A stretch of DNA of 64,000 nucleotides from Curtobacterium luteum. Its GTDB lineage: Bacteria; Actinomycetota; Actinomycetes; Actinomycetales; Microbacteriaceae. Each line of letters begins with the position of its first letter. Position 1 is the stretch's first letter. This document shows positions 24,520 through 36,876 of the stretch, piece after piece. Under the pieces are notes generated by a model that searched no databases, was not told the DNA's origin, and saw only the letters and a list, made by a program, of their open reading frames with translations. The position numbers and the translations under genes are program-made. The stretch covers positions 52,365-116,364 of the forward strand of contig NZ_LDQC01000026.1 in the NCBI RefSeq assembly GCF_001475545.1, read 5' to 3'.

Positions 24520-25200
24520 ATGGCCGACGCACCCACGACCGCAGTCCTCTTCGACATCGACGGCACGCTCGTCGACTCCAACTACGCCCACATCGACGCC
24601 TGGTGGCGGGCGTTCACCGCGATCGGCGAGTCCGTCGATGCCTGGCGCATCCACCGGTCGATCGGCATGGACTCCGCGAAGCTGCTCGCGACGATGCTGC
24701 CGGACGCCTCCGACGACACCCGTGACGCCGCGAAGCAGTACCACTCGGCGTACTACGCGGAGCAGCAGCCACGGCTCCGGCTCCTGCCCGGCGCACGCGA
24801 CCTGCTCGCAGCGGTCTCCGACGCCGGGCACGCCGTGGTCCTCGCCACGAGCGCGCCGGAGTCCGAGCTCGTGCGACTCCGCGAACTGCTCGACGCCGAG
24901 GAGTGGCTGACCGCGGTGACCAGCTCCGAGGACGTCGAGCAGGCGAAGCCCGATCCGGGGATCATCGCGGTCGCGCTGGAACGGGCCGGGGTGTCCGCCG
25001 ACTCCGCGGTCATGGTCGGGGACGCCGTGTGGGACGTCGAGTCGGCGGGACGGGTCGGCGTCGCGAGCATCGGGGTGATGACCGGCGGCGTGGGCGGCGA
25101 CGAGCTCCGCGGGGCCGGCGCCGCGGCGGTGTACGACGATGCGGCCGCGGTCCTGTCGGCGTTCCGAGCGGGGGACGGGCCCATCGCCGCCCTGCGGTGA
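24520..25200 (+). CDS. HAD superfamily hydrolase (phosphatase)
   Basis: 226 residues with motif I DIDGTLVDS (nucleophile and general acid Asp), motif II TSAPES, motif III Lys in AKPDPG and motif IV GDAVWD, plus a helical cap (~20-80). This is the beta-phosphoglucomutase/phosphatase-like subfamily; it probably dephosphorylates a small metabolite. It is followed closely by an acetyltransferase gene. Confidence 0.85.
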   Translation: MADAPTTAVLFDIDGTLVDSNYAHIDAWWRAFTAIGESVDAWRIHRSIGMDSAKLLATMLPDASDDTRDAAKQYHSAYYAEQQPRLRLLPGARDLLAAVSDAGHAVVLATSAPESELVRLRELLDAEEWLTAVTSSEDVEQAKPDPGIIAVALERAGVSADSAVMVGDAVWDVESAGRVGVASIGVMTGGVGGDELRGAGAAAVYDDAAAVLSAFRAGDGPIAALR

Positions 25201-25247
25201 GCGCGCCCGGGGACGCTCGTCGTCCCGCCGTGCGAGGATCGTTCTTC

Positions 25248-28101
<2,854 letters not shown>

Positions 28102-28102
28102 C

Positions 28103-28138
28103 GGACGAGTCTCGTGCGAACGCGCACGAGACTCGTCC
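28103..28138 (+). terminator. Hairpin terminator after the efflux gene, with extra half-copies
   Basis: Sixteen-base perfect arms (28103-28118 and 28123-28138) with a 4-base loop, starting 1 base after the stop. The core CGAGACTCGTC recurs once more at ~28145-28156 and partially at ~28164. Confidence 0.75.
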
Positions 28139-28203
28139 GCCAGTACGAGACTCGTCGCGGGCCGCACGAGACCGGGCATGGCCCGCCGGCGGGCCGACCG
28201 ACA

Positions 28204-29190
28204 TCAGCCGGCGGTGCTCGCGCGGACGACGAGCCGTGTCGGGAGCGCCGGCACCTCGGTGGCGCCGCCGTCGAACATCGCGAGGAGCCGGAGTGCCGCG
28301 GCCCGGCCGAGGTCCGCTCCCGGCAGGGCCACGCTCGTCAGCGCCGGCGCGGTGACCGACGACGACGGCAGGTCGTCGAAGCCCGCGACCGCGAGCTGGG
28401 CCGGGACGCGGAGTCCCCGGTCCGCGGCCACCCGCAGGACGCCGTAGGCCAGGGTGTCGGCGGCCGCGACGACCGCCGTGACGCCGTCCGCGACCCACTG
28501 GTCGAGCACCTCCGACGCCGCCGAGGCGCCGGCGTCCACCGTGAGGTCCGCGCGCCCGACGAGCGGCGACACGGTGAGTCCGGCGGCGGTCGCGGCATCC
28601 TCGAGCAGGCGTCGGCGGAGCGCGAAGGTCGCTGCGCGGGAGGTGCCGTCGAGGTACCCGATCCGGTGGTGCCCGGCCCCGGCCAGGTGCGCGACCAGCT
28701 CGTGCACGCCGGTCGTCAGGTCGTAGTTCACGGCGTCCACCCCGCCCGGGGCGTCGAGCTGCACGACGGGCACGCTGGCGGAGAGGTCCTCGCCGGCTGC
28801 CGGTGCGTCGACGAGGATGCCGGCCGGCCGGAGCCGCTCGAAGCGCCGGACGTCCGCGGTCTCCGGTTGCCGTCCGCGCTCGGTGACCGAGAGCACGAGC
28901 TGGAAGCGGTCCGTCAGGGTGTCCCGGACGCCGCGGATGACCTCGGCGAAGAACGGGTTCGACAGGTCGGGGGCGATCAGCACCACGAGGTCGCCGCTGC
29001 CGCGGGCGAGGGAGCTCGCGGCGTGGTCGACGACGTACCCGAGCTCGTCGACCGCTGCCCGGACCCGTTCGGCGATCGGGGCAGAGACGCGACCGCGGTC
29101 CTTCCCGTTGACCACGAGCGAGACGGTGGCGATGCTGGTCCCGGCGCGCTCGGCGACCATCGCGGCGGTGACGCGGGTGGGAGAGGGCAC
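28204..29190 (-). CDS. LacI family regulator of the ribonucleoside operon
   Basis: 328 residues. HTH TAAMVAERAGTSIATVSLVVN, hinge ARGSGDLVVLIAPD, and a ribose-binding-like effector domain ending VVRAS. GTG 29190 is the start. It is divergent from the nucleoside hydrolase operon, with two identical operators in between, and would sense ribose, ribose-phosphate or a nucleoside. Confidence 0.87.
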   Translation of the reverse strand: MPSPTRVTAAMVAERAGTSIATVSLVVNGKDRGRVSAPIAERVRAAVDELGYVVDHAASSLARGSGDLVVLIAPDLSNPFFAEVIRGVRDTLTDRFQLVLSVTERGRQPETADVRRFERLRPAGILVDAPAAGEDLSASVPVVQLDAPGGVDAVNYDLTTGVHELVAHLAGAGHHRIGYLDGTSRAATFALRRRLLEDAATAAGLTVSPLVGRADLTVDAGASAASEVLDQWVADGVTAVVAAADTLAYGVLRVAADRGLRVPAQLAVAGFDDLPSSSVTAPALTSVALPGADLGRAAALRLLAMFDGGATEVPALPTRLVVRASTAG

Positions 29191-29227
29191 CTGCCGATCG
29201 TAGCGACCGGCCTCGCAGCAACTTGAC

Positions 29228-29265
29228 GTCAAACGCTTGACGTGCTTCCATGTCAAACGCTTGAC
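29228..29265. promoter_or_regulatory. Two identical LacI operators
   Basis: GTCAAACGCTTGAC occurs at 29228-29241 and again at 29252-29265, exactly 24 bp apart. Each has arms GTCAA/TTGAC around a central CG, the standard LacI-family half-site layout, between the divergent lacI and nucleoside hydrolase genes. Confidence 0.82.
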
Positions 29266-29346
29266 GCGCCGCGGGAGCTGATTCCTCCGCCGCGGACCCC
29301 ACCGCGTCAGGCCTCGACGTTCCATCCCCGACGAAGTGGAGACCCC

Positions 29347-30399
29347 GTGGCAGAAGACCGCGTGCCGGCTCGCGTGCCGAAGAAGATCATCCTCGACTGC
29401 GACCCCGGCCACGACGACGCCGTCGCCATGCTGCTCGCCCACGGGAACCCGGACATCGACCTGCTGGCGGTGACCACGGTCGTCGGCAACCAGACCCTCC
29501 CGAAGGTCACCCGGAACGCCCTCGCCGTGGCCCGCATCGCCGGGATCACCGGCATTCCGTTCGCCGCGGGCTCGCCCCGGCCGCTCCTGCGCGAGATCGA
29601 GGTCGCCGAGGACATCCACGGCGAGAGCGGTCTCGACGGGCCGATGCTCCCCGAGCCGTCGTTCGACCTCGACGAGCGGCACGCGGTCGACCTCATCATC
29701 GACACCGTGATGGCGCACGAGCCCGGGACCGTCACGCTCGTCCCGACCGCCGGCCTGACCAACATCGCCCTCGCCGCCCGCAAGGAGCCCCGCATCGTCG
29801 AGCGCGTCAAGGAGGTCGTCCTGATGGGCGGCGGCGTGCACGTCGGCAACTGGAGCCCGGTCGCCGAGTTCAACATCGTGATCGACCCCGAGGCCGCGGA
29901 CATCGTCTTCAGCGCGGGCTGGGACGTCGTCATGGTCGGGCTCGACCTCACGCACCAGGCCCTCGCCACGCCGGAGGTCGCCGCCCGCATCGCCGCCGTC
30001 GGCACCGGGCCGGCCGCGTTCGTCGGCGAGCTCCTCGACTTCTTCGGACGGACGTACCAGGACGCCCAGGGCTTCGACGCGCCGCCCGTGCACGATCCCT
30101 GCGCCGTCGCGTACGTCATCGACCCGACCGTCGTGCGCACCGTGCAGGTGCCGATCACGATCGAGACCAAGGGCGAGCACACCCTCGGCATGACCGTCGC
30201 GGACTTCCGCGCACCTGCGCCGGCGGACTGCCGCACGAGCGCCGCGATGGAGCTCGACCACGGCCGCTTCTGGGACCTCGTCGTCGACGCCCTCGAGCGC
30301 ATCGGCGAGACGCCCGACACCGGCTGGACCCCGCGCGCGGCAGCCGCCACCCTGACCGATCCCGAGAACGCCGACACCGCCGTCACCCCGGAGCACTGA
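29347..30399 (+). CDS. Inosine-uridine-preferring type nucleoside hydrolase
   Basis: 350 residues. The N-terminal DCDPGHDDA calcium-binding motif (D-x-D-x4-DD) of nucleoside hydrolases is at ~17-25, with later MGGGVHVGNWSPVAEFNI and HDPCAVAYVID ligand motifs. It cleaves the N-glycosidic bond of ribonucleosides to base plus ribose in the cytoplasm. GTG 29347 follows AGTGGAG. First gene of a three-gene unit with a carrier and ribokinase, all presumably under the LacI protein. Confidence 0.88.
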   Translation: MAEDRVPARVPKKIILDCDPGHDDAVAMLLAHGNPDIDLLAVTTVVGNQTLPKVTRNALAVARIAGITGIPFAAGSPRPLLREIEVAEDIHGESGLDGPMLPEPSFDLDERHAVDLIIDTVMAHEPGTVTLVPTAGLTNIALAARKEPRIVERVKEVVLMGGGVHVGNWSPVAEFNIVIDPEAADIVFSAGWDVVMVGLDLTHQALATPEVAARIAAVGTGPAAFVGELLDFFGRTYQDAQGFDAPPVHDPCAVAYVIDPTVVRTVQVPITIETKGEHTLGMTVADFRAPAPADCRTSAAMELDHGRFWDLVVDALERIGETPDTGWTPRAAAATLTDPENADTAVTPEH

Positions 30400-30404
30400 C
30401 CCCC

Positions 30405-31814
30405 ATGACCACCACCTCGACGAAGAAGTCGATCGGCGCACTCACCGCCGCCCTGCTCGCCGCCTGCGTCGCGTTCCAGCTCAACGCGAGCATGCTCAGT
30501 CCCGCGCTGGTCACGATGGCGCGCGAGCTCCGCACGGACGACGCCACGATCGGCCTGTCGCAGACCCTGTTCTTCACGCTCGCGGCGCTGTTCTCGCTCT
30601 TCCTGCCCCGACTGTCCGACATCGTCGGCCGCAAGCGGGTCCTGCTCGGCATGCTCGTCGTGATGCTCGTCGGCAGTGTCGTCGCAGCGCTCGCGGTCAA
30701 CGTGCCGATGCTGTTCGTCGGCCGCATGGTCCAGGGCGTCACGGGTCCGGTCGTGCCGATCGGTCTGCTCATCCTCCGCAACGAGATCGCCGACCCGAAG
30801 CGCTACGGCGCCGCGCTCGGCCTGCTCACCGCGGTCAACGGCGGCATCGCGGGCGTCGACGCCCTCGCGGGCGGGTGGATCGCCACGCACTTCGGCTTCC
30901 GCGGGATCTTCTGGGTCATCGCCGTGGTCACCGTCGTCGCCGCGCTCATGGTGGCCGCGTGGGGCGTCGAGTCCAAGCCGTCCGCCGGCACCCGGATGGA
31001 CTGGTGGGGGGTCCTGCCGCTCGTCGTGAGCGTCGGCGCGCTGCTCACGGCGTTCAACGAGGCCGGCAAGCTCGCCGCTGCGGACTGGGCGCTCGTGGGC
31101 GGCGGGATCGTCGTGGCGCTCGTCGCGTTCGGCGTCTTCTGGGCGGTCGAGTCGCGGGTCCGTGAACCCCTCGTCGAGACACGCTTCCTCAGGCGTCGCG
31201 GGACCTGGGCACTCCTCGTCACGACGCTGCTCACGATGACCGGTGTCTTCGCGGTGGTCAACGGGCTGGTCACGTCGCTCGCGCAGAACACGGAGGTGGG
31301 CTTCGGGATGGAGGCCGACCTCGCCTCGCTCGCGTTCCTCACGCCGTACGCGCTGGTCGGTTGGATCGTCGGGCCGTTCGCCGGTCGGCTCGCGCCCACC
31401 CTCGGCTACCGGGCCGTCCTCCGCGTCGGACTCGTCGGGAGCATCGTCGCGACGCTCGTGATGGCCTTCGTCGGCGTGCACTCCCTGCCCGTGCTCGTCG
31501 TCGCCACGGTCCTCATCGGCATCACCTACGCGGGCATCGCGAACATCATCCTGAACGGGCTCGGCATCGTGCTCTCGCCCGAGTCCAACCCGGGGTTCCT
31601 GCCCGGCCTCAACGCCGGCGCGTTCAACCTCGGTGCCGGCATCAGCTTCGCGGTCCTCCCGGCGCTCCAGATCGCCCTCGGCACCGGTGGGTCGGCCGGC
31701 ACCGCCGGGTACTCCGGTGGCATGCTGCTCGGAGCCGTGATCACCTGCGCGGCCCTCGCCACGTCCTTCCTCATCCCGCGCCCGGCCTCAGCCGAGACAG
31801 GAGCAGCAGCATGA
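30405..31814 (+). CDS. MFS transporter, probable nucleoside/ribose carrier
   Basis: 469 residues with 12-14 hydrophobic helices; MFS motif A at RLSDIVGRKRVLLG near residue 70 and GRMVQGVTGPV near 106. It resembles DHA2-type carriers but sits 5 bases after the nucleoside hydrolase and overlaps ribokinase by four bases, so import of nucleosides is more likely than drug export. The substrate is inferred from context alone. Confidence 0.82.
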   Translation: MTTTSTKKSIGALTAALLAACVAFQLNASMLSPALVTMARELRTDDATIGLSQTLFFTLAALFSLFLPRLSDIVGRKRVLLGMLVVMLVGSVVAALAVNVPMLFVGRMVQGVTGPVVPIGLLILRNEIADPKRYGAALGLLTAVNGGIAGVDALAGGWIATHFGFRGIFWVIAVVTVVAALMVAAWGVESKPSAGTRMDWWGVLPLVVSVGALLTAFNEAGKLAAADWALVGGGIVVALVAFGVFWAVESRVREPLVETRFLRRRGTWALLVTTLLTMTGVFAVVNGLVTSLAQNTEVGFGMEADLASLAFLTPYALVGWIVGPFAGRLAPTLGYRAVLRVGLVGSIVATLVMAFVGVHSLPVLVVATVLIGITYAGIANIILNGLGIVLSPESNPGFLPGLNAGAFNLGAGISFAVLPALQIALGTGGSAGTAGYSGGMLLGAVITCAALATSFLIPRPASAETGAAA

Positions 31815-32668
31815 CCAGCATCGTCGTCGTGGGCAGCCTCAACGCCGACCTCGTGGTCCGCACCGAGCGCTTCCCGAAGCCCGGTGAGACCCTGCAAGGG
31901 TCGGACCTCGCGATCCTCCCCGGCGGCAAGTCCGCCAACCAGGCGGTGGCAGCCGGGAGGCTCGGGGGCACGGTGCGCATGATCGGTGCGGTCGGCGACG
32001 ACGGGAACGGTGCGCTGCTCCGCGACTCCGTCGCGGCGGCCGGTGTCGACACGACGCACGTCGCCGTCCGCGAGGGGGTCGCGACCGGAACGGCCGTCAT
32101 CACGGTCGACGGCGCGGGGGAGAACACCATCGTGATCTCCGCCGGGGCGAACGGGACGCTGACGCCCGACGACGTCCCCGCCGACGCCTTCGCCGACGCC
32201 GGCGTGCTCGGGCTCTGCCTCGAGGTCTCGGTCGACGTCGTGCTCGCCGCCGCGCGCGCCGCGCACGACGCCGGCGTCAGCGTGCTCACGAACCTGTCGC
32301 CGTTCGGCGCCGTGCCGCAGGAACTCCTCGACCTGACCGACGTCCTGCTCGTGAACGAGCACGAGGCGGCCGAGCTCGGCGACCACGGCGTCGCGCGCTC
32401 GATCGTCACCCGGGGCGGAGCGGGCTGCACCGTGCACGACGGCGACGCGGACCCGGTGTCGGTCGACCCCGTCCGCGTCGAGCCCGTCGACACGACCGGG
32501 TGCGGCGACGCATTCATGGGAGCGGTTGCGCTGCGGCTCGCCGCAGGCGACACGCTCGCCGACGCCGCACGCTTCGCCGTCGGGGTCGGGGCGTACGCCG
32601 CCACCAAGCCGGGCGCACAGGCCTCGTACCCGACCACCGCCGAGCTGGAGGCGTTCCTGCGGAGCTGA
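31811..32668 (+). CDS. rbsK: Ribokinase
   Basis: 285 residues of the PfkB family: [20 protein letters not shown] at the N-terminus, the [15 protein letters not shown] motif, and the anion-hole/catalytic-base motif [12 protein letters not shown]. Most ribokinases have DTTGAGD, so Cys replaces Ala next to the catalytic Asp; this should be tolerated. It phosphorylates ribose released by the hydrolase to ribose-5-phosphate, feeding the pentose phosphate pathway and the phosphoketolase encoded at 42.7-45.1 kb. ATGA overlap with the carrier. Confidence 0.88.
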   Translation: MTSIVVVGSLNADLVVRTERFPKPGETLQGSDLAILPGGKSANQAVAAGRLGGTVRMIGAVGDDGNGALLRDSVAAAGVDTTHVAVREGVATGTAVITVDGAGENTIVISAGANGTLTPDDVPADAFADAGVLGLCLEVSVDVVLAAARAAHDAGVSVLTNLSPFGAVPQELLDLTDVLLVNEHEAAELGDHGVARSIVTRGGAGCTVHDGDADPVSVDPVRVEPVDTTGCGDAFMGAVALRLAAGDTLADAARFAVGVGAYAATKPGAQASYPTTAELEAFLRS

Positions 32669-32699
32669 TCCGGGCCTCCCGGCCGCTAGCGTTGCTGCC

Positions 32700-33635
32700 A
32701 TGCGCGTGGGAGTCCTCGACATCGGGTCCAACACCGGCCACCTGCTCGTGGTGGACGCCCACGGCGGTGCCGCGCCGCTGCCGGCGTCGTCGTTCAAGCA
32801 GCCGCTGCGGCTCGCCGAGCACCTCGACGCGACCGGAGCCGTGACACAGGCCGGCGTCGATGCGCTCACCGCCTTCGTCGGCGACGCCGTCCGCGTCGCC
32901 GAGGAACGCGGCTGCGAGGACATGCTCGCGTTCGCCACCTCCGCCGTCCGCGACGCGGTGAACTCCGACGCCGTCCTCGCGCACGTGCAGGAGGAGACCG
33001 GTGTCGAGCTCGCCGTGCTCTCCGGTGACGACGAGGCCCGCCTGACGTTCCTCGCCGTCCGGCGGTGGTTCGGGTGGTCCGCCGGACGGCTCGCGGTGTT
33101 CGACATCGGTGGGGGTTCGCTCGAGATCGCCGGCGGGGCCGACGAGGCACCGGACGTGGCGTGGTCGATGCCGATCGGCGCCGCCCGCCTCGCGCGCTCG
33201 TTCTTCGCCGCCGGTACGCCCACCGACGACGACGTCCGACGCCTCCGGCACGAGATCCGGGTGTCGATCGCGCGGGACGCCGGGCTCCTGCTCCGTTCCG
33301 GCCGGCCGGACCGGGCCGTGGCGACGTCGAAGACGTTCCGGTCGATCGCGCGCATCTGCGGCGCCGCGCCCTCGGTGGCCGGGCCGCTCGTCCCGCGGTC
33401 CCTCGACGGCGCCGAGCTCCGGCGACAGCTGCCCGCGCTGCTGGGCATGACGGTCGACGAGCTCGCGACGCTGCCGGGGGTCTCGCCGAGCCGGGCGCAC
33501 CAGGTCGTCCCCGGCGCCCTCGTCGCCGAGGCCTGCCTCGACATCTTCGACCTGCCGGCGCTCGAGATCTGTCCGTGGGCCCTCCGTGAGGGCGTCATCC
33601 TCGAGCGGCTCGACCAGCTGTCCGTGCTCGGCTGA
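32700..33635 (+). CDS. Ppx/GppA-family exopolyphosphatase
   Basis: 311 residues of the ASKHA fold: phosphate-1 motif [11 protein letters not shown] at the N-terminus and [10 protein letters not shown] (phosphate-2) at ~137. It hydrolyses polyphosphate or pppGpp. The length matches the short actinobacterial Ppx proteins lacking the C-terminal HD-like domain. A 31-base spacer from ribokinase suggests its own promoter. Confidence 0.87.
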   Translation: MRVGVLDIGSNTGHLLVVDAHGGAAPLPASSFKQPLRLAEHLDATGAVTQAGVDALTAFVGDAVRVAEERGCEDMLAFATSAVRDAVNSDAVLAHVQEETGVELAVLSGDDEARLTFLAVRRWFGWSAGRLAVFDIGGGSLEIAGGADEAPDVAWSMPIGAARLARSFFAAGTPTDDDVRRLRHEIRVSIARDAGLLLRSGRPDRAVATSKTFRSIARICGAAPSVAGPLVPRSLDGAELRRQLPALLGMTVDELATLPGVSPSRAHQVVPGALVAEACLDIFDLPALEICPWALREGVILERLDQLSVLG

Positions 33636-33638
33636 GTG

Positions 33639-34259
33639 CTACGTGTCCCGCAGCGCGGCGTTCCGCGGCGGGGAGAGCAGCCACGGGCGGATCGCCTTCG
33701 TCACGAACGGCAGCACCCAGAACGTCATGATCGGCGTGAGCACGAGCGTCGTGATCAGCACGCGCGGCAGCACGGCGAGGTGCCCGAACGCCGGGACGAG
33801 CCACCCGACCAGGTACGTGAAGACGAGGTTGACCGGGAAGAACCCGAGCCAGATGCTCACGGCCTGCTTCCACCGCGGAGGAGCGCTCGACGCCGGGGCG
33901 TCCTGCGGGGCGTCGAACCACCCCTCGATCCCGGTGCGCTTCTCGACCCGGGACTCCACCACGAGGTCACGTCCGAGGTCGAGCCACCGCAGCCGGTCGT
34001 CGGAGTTCTCCCACGTCGCGAGCTGCTCGTGGTCCGCGAACCGGTACAGCATGTGCCACTCCCGGCTCGTCGCGTGGGAGCGCACCCACCCGGAGCCGAG
34101 GAAGCCCGGGTAGCGGTTCGCGAGGTTGACACCGGACTGCACCCAGCGGGTGACCTCCGGGATGCGGTCGGGTTCGACGAGACGGGTGATGGACACGGTG
34201 ACGGGCGGGCCTGCGCTCACGGATGACGAGGTCAGGCTCCCTGGCTCTTGTGGAGTCAT
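33639..34259 (-). CDS. ABM-domain protein with two C-terminal transmembrane helices
   Basis: 206 residues. The first ~110 are an antibiotic-biosynthesis-monooxygenase-like ferredoxin fold (VTVSITRLVEPDRIPEVTRW, FLGSGWVRSHATSREWHML), which in many members acts on quinones or is a stress sensor. Two helices follow (~133-155 and 165-190), as in the ABM-membrane hybrids of actinobacteria. It is convergent with the Ppx gene, separated by 3 bases. Confidence 0.8.
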   Translation of the reverse strand: MTPQEPGSLTSSSVSAGPPVTVSITRLVEPDRIPEVTRWVQSGVNLANRYPGFLGSGWVRSHATSREWHMLYRFADHEQLATWENSDDRLRWLDLGRDLVVESRVEKRTGIEGWFDAPQDAPASSAPPRWKQAVSIWLGFFPVNLVFTYLVGWLVPAFGHLAVLPRVLITTLVLTPIMTFWVLPFVTKAIRPWLLSPPRNAALRDT

Positions 34260-34342
34260 GCTCCCAGTGTCCCCGAAGCGTGTTTCCGGCTCGTGACGGA
34301 GCGGGGCGATCCGCAGACCGGTGCGGGCAGTACGGTCGCGGC

Positions 34343-34828
34343 ATGAGCGAGTTGCAGCGGGGCCGGAACGAGACCCCGACGGAGCGGTGGGACCGCAACT
34401 GGAGCGACATCCAGCAGGAGCTGCGGATCGTGCAGACGGGGACGCAGATCCTCGCCGGGTTCCTGCTCACGCTGCCGTTCCAGCAGCGGTTCTCGTCGCT
34501 GAGCGCCCGGCAGGAGACGATCTACCTGACGCTCGTCGTGCTCGCGGTCGTCGTGACCGTGGTGGCCCTCGCCGTCGTGGCGACCCACCGGCTCGTGTTC
34601 AAGCAGCGGCAGAAGCACGACCTCGTGCGCGCGGGCAACGTCCTGCTGCTCGTGACGCTCTTCGCGGCCGCGCTGCTGTTCGCCGGGACCGTGTGGTTCG
34701 TGTTCGACGTGGTGCTCGGAGGACGTGGGGGGATCATCGCCGGGATCGCGGTGTTCGTCGGGACCGGGACGCTGTGGACCGTGCTGCCGACGGTCCTGCG
34801 TCGCACGGCGAGGGACACCGAGGACTAG
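34343..34828 (+). CDS. DUF6328-type membrane protein
   Basis: 161 residues. A polar N-terminus ELQRGRNETPTERWDRNW and QELRIVQTGTQILAGFLLTLPF, then four hydrophobic helices, match the DUF6328 pattern as I remember it. Function unknown. Its last four bases overlap the convergent Ku gene. Confidence 0.72.
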   Translation: MSELQRGRNETPTERWDRNWSDIQQELRIVQTGTQILAGFLLTLPFQQRFSSLSARQETIYLTLVVLAVVVTVVALAVVATHRLVFKQRQKHDLVRAGNVLLLVTLFAAALLFAGTVWFVFDVVLGGRGGIIAGIAVFVGTGTLWTVLPTVLRRTARDTED

Positions 34829-35880
34829 CTGGCGCGTTTCTTCGCCGGTGTCCTCTTCGCAGTGGTCCCCGAGGTCGACGTCTTCGTGCTGCTCGTCTTC
34901 TTCGCCGTGGGCGCCTTCGTGGTGCTCTTCTTCGCCGTGCTCGACTTCGACGTGCTCTTCTTCGACGTGCTCTTCTTCGCCGCGCCCGACTCCTCCGGGG
35001 CCGGCGTCTGCCCACCGGACGCGTCGTCGGCGGTGGAGTCGTGCGACGCGGAACGCGACCCGCTCCGGGAACGCGACCCCGAGCCTCCCGTCCGCTTCTT
35101 GTCGACCGACGCCCGCAGGGCGGCCATCAGGTCGATGACGTCACCCCCCTCGCCCTCGTCGTCGTCCTCGTCCCGCTCGCCGAAGGTCTCGGCGGTGTCC
35201 ACGTCGTCGCCGGAGGCGAGCTTCGCGTCGATGAGCTGCTGCAGCTCCTCCTGGTACGCGTCCGTGTACCGGTCCGGGTCGAAGTCGGCGGACATGCTGT
35301 CGACGAGCGAGGACGACATCTTCAGCTCGTTCGCGCTCACCTTCACCGACTTGTCGAGGGACGCGAAGTCGGCTGCCCGGACCTCGTCGCCCCACAGCAG
35401 CCCCTGCAGCAGGATGACGTCGTCGTTCACCCGGAGCACCCCGAGCCGGGTCTTCTGCCGGAGGGTGAACTGCACGATCGCCAGCCGGTCGGTCTTCGCG
35501 AGCGTCTCACGGAGCAGCACGTACGCCTTCGGGGACCGGGAGTCTGGCTCGAGGTAGTACGACTTCTCGAACATCATCGGGTCGACCTGCTCGACCGGCA
35601 CGAACTCCAGGACCTCGATCTCGTGCGACTGCTCCTCGGGCAGCTGCTTGAAGTCGTCGGCGGTGAGCACGACGGTCTTCTCGCCGTCGTCGTAGGCCCG
35701 CTGGATGTCGGCGTACTCGACCTCGTGGCCGAACTCGCACACGCGCTTGTACCGGATGCGGCCCTTGTCCTCGTCGTGGACCTGGTGCAGTGAGACGTCG
35801 TGGGTCTCGGTGGCCGCGTACACCTTGATCGGCACGTTGACCAGCCCGAACGCGATGGAGCCCTTCCAGATCGACCTCAT
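34825..35880 (-). CDS. ku: Ku, non-homologous end-joining DNA-end-binding protein
   Basis: 351 residues. It starts MRSIWKGSIAFGLVNVPIKVY, the invariant bacterial Ku N-terminus, and keeps the family core to about residue 260. Bacterial Ku homodimers encircle DNA ends and recruit LigD. The C-terminal ~95 residues are Lys/Ser/Thr/Ala-rich (KKSTSK, AKKSTTKAPTAKK), a basic tail seen in some actinobacterial Ku proteins that increases DNA binding. It is divergent from the SDR-ligD operon, separated by ~105 bp, and convergent with a membrane-protein gene (4-base overlap). Confidence 0.9.
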   Translation of the reverse strand: MRSIWKGSIAFGLVNVPIKVYAATETHDVSLHQVHDEDKGRIRYKRVCEFGHEVEYADIQRAYDDGEKTVVLTADDFKQLPEEQSHEIEVLEFVPVEQVDPMMFEKSYYLEPDSRSPKAYVLLRETLAKTDRLAIVQFTLRQKTRLGVLRVNDDVILLQGLLWGDEVRAADFASLDKSVKVSANELKMSSSLVDSMSADFDPDRYTDAYQEELQQLIDAKLASGDDVDTAETFGERDEDDDEGEGGDVIDLMAALRASVDKKRTGGSGSRSRSGSRSASHDSTADDASGGQTPAPEESGAAKKSTSKKSTSKSSTAKKSTTKAPTAKKTSSTKTSTSGTTAKRTPAKKRAS

Positions 35881-35985
35881 GGCCACATGATGCACGTCCC
35901 TGCACCGGAGCGTCCGGAGGGACGGGTTCTCCACAGGCCCGCCGCTGCTGTGCCGGTGCCGGGGGAGGACGAGCACGATGGGCCC

Positions 35986-36876
35986 ATGAGTCAGCTCGAC
36001 AAGCAGGACCCGCGGACCCAGCACCCCCGCCCACCGTTCCCGGCGCAGACGCAGGACGGCTCCGGGCTCGCGAGCGCGATGGACCCGGCGCCCGACCACG
36101 GCGAGCGGTCCTACGAGGGCACCGGCCGGATGCGCGGCTACCGCGTGCTCGTGACCGGCGCCGATTCGGGCATCGGGCGGGCAGCGGCGGTCGCGATGGC
36201 GAAGGAGGGCGCGGACGTCGCCCTGAACGCCCTGCCGGACGAGCTGAGCGACCTCGAGGACGTCCGCGACGTGATCGGCGGCCTCGGACGCAAGGCGGTC
36301 CTGCTGCCGGGCGACCTCACCGACGAGGACTTCTGCGCACGGCTCGTCCGCGACGCCGTGAGCACCCTCGGCGGGCTCGACGCGCTCGTCACCGTCGCCG
36401 GGTTCCAGCAGGTGCACGAGGACGTCGCGGAGCAGACGACCGAGTCCTTCGACCGCACGCTCAAGGTGAACCTCTACTCGCTGTTCTGGCTCGTCCGTGC
36501 CGCGGTGCCGCACCTGGCGCCCGGCAGCGCGATCGTCACGACGAGCTCGGTGTCCGCCCACGAGCCACAGGCGCGGATGATCGACTACGCCGCGACGAAG
36601 TCCGCGATCATCACGTACACCAACGGACTCGCGCGCCAGCTCGCCCCGAGGGGCATCCGGGCGAACACGGTCGTGCCCGGGCCGGTCTGGACGCCACTGC
36701 AGCCGACCAGCTACCCGGGCGACGAGATCGCGCACTACGGCGAGGGCACCCCGTTCGGACGACCGGCGCAGCCCGTGGAGCTCGGGAGCGCCTACGTGTA
36801 CCTCGCCGGGCCGGAGTCGTCGTACACCTCCGGCTCGACCCTGACCGTGGCGGGAGCGACCGGGGTGGCGCTGTGA
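35986..36876 (+). CDS. SDR family oxidoreductase upstream of ligD
   Basis: 296 residues with the ~45-residue N-terminal extension (PRTQHPRPPFPAQTQDGSGL) of the YghA/YdaD-like SDR group. TGADSGIG is the nucleotide motif and Y-A-A-T-K the catalytic Y-x3-K. Such proteins are often general-stress dehydrogenases. Its TGA stop overlaps the GTG start of ligD, so it is translationally coupled to the ligase gene; a repair role is not known for it. Confidence 0.85.
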   Translation: MSQLDKQDPRTQHPRPPFPAQTQDGSGLASAMDPAPDHGERSYEGTGRMRGYRVLVTGADSGIGRAAAVAMAKEGADVALNALPDELSDLEDVRDVIGGLGRKAVLLPGDLTDEDFCARLVRDAVSTLGGLDALVTVAGFQQVHEDVAEQTTESFDRTLKVNLYSLFWLVRAAVPHLAPGSAIVTTSSVSAHEPQARMIDYAATKSAIITYTNGLARQLAPRGIRANTVVPGPVWTPLQPTSYPGDEIAHYGEGTPFGRPAQPVELGSAYVYLAGPESSYTSGSTLTVAGATGVAL

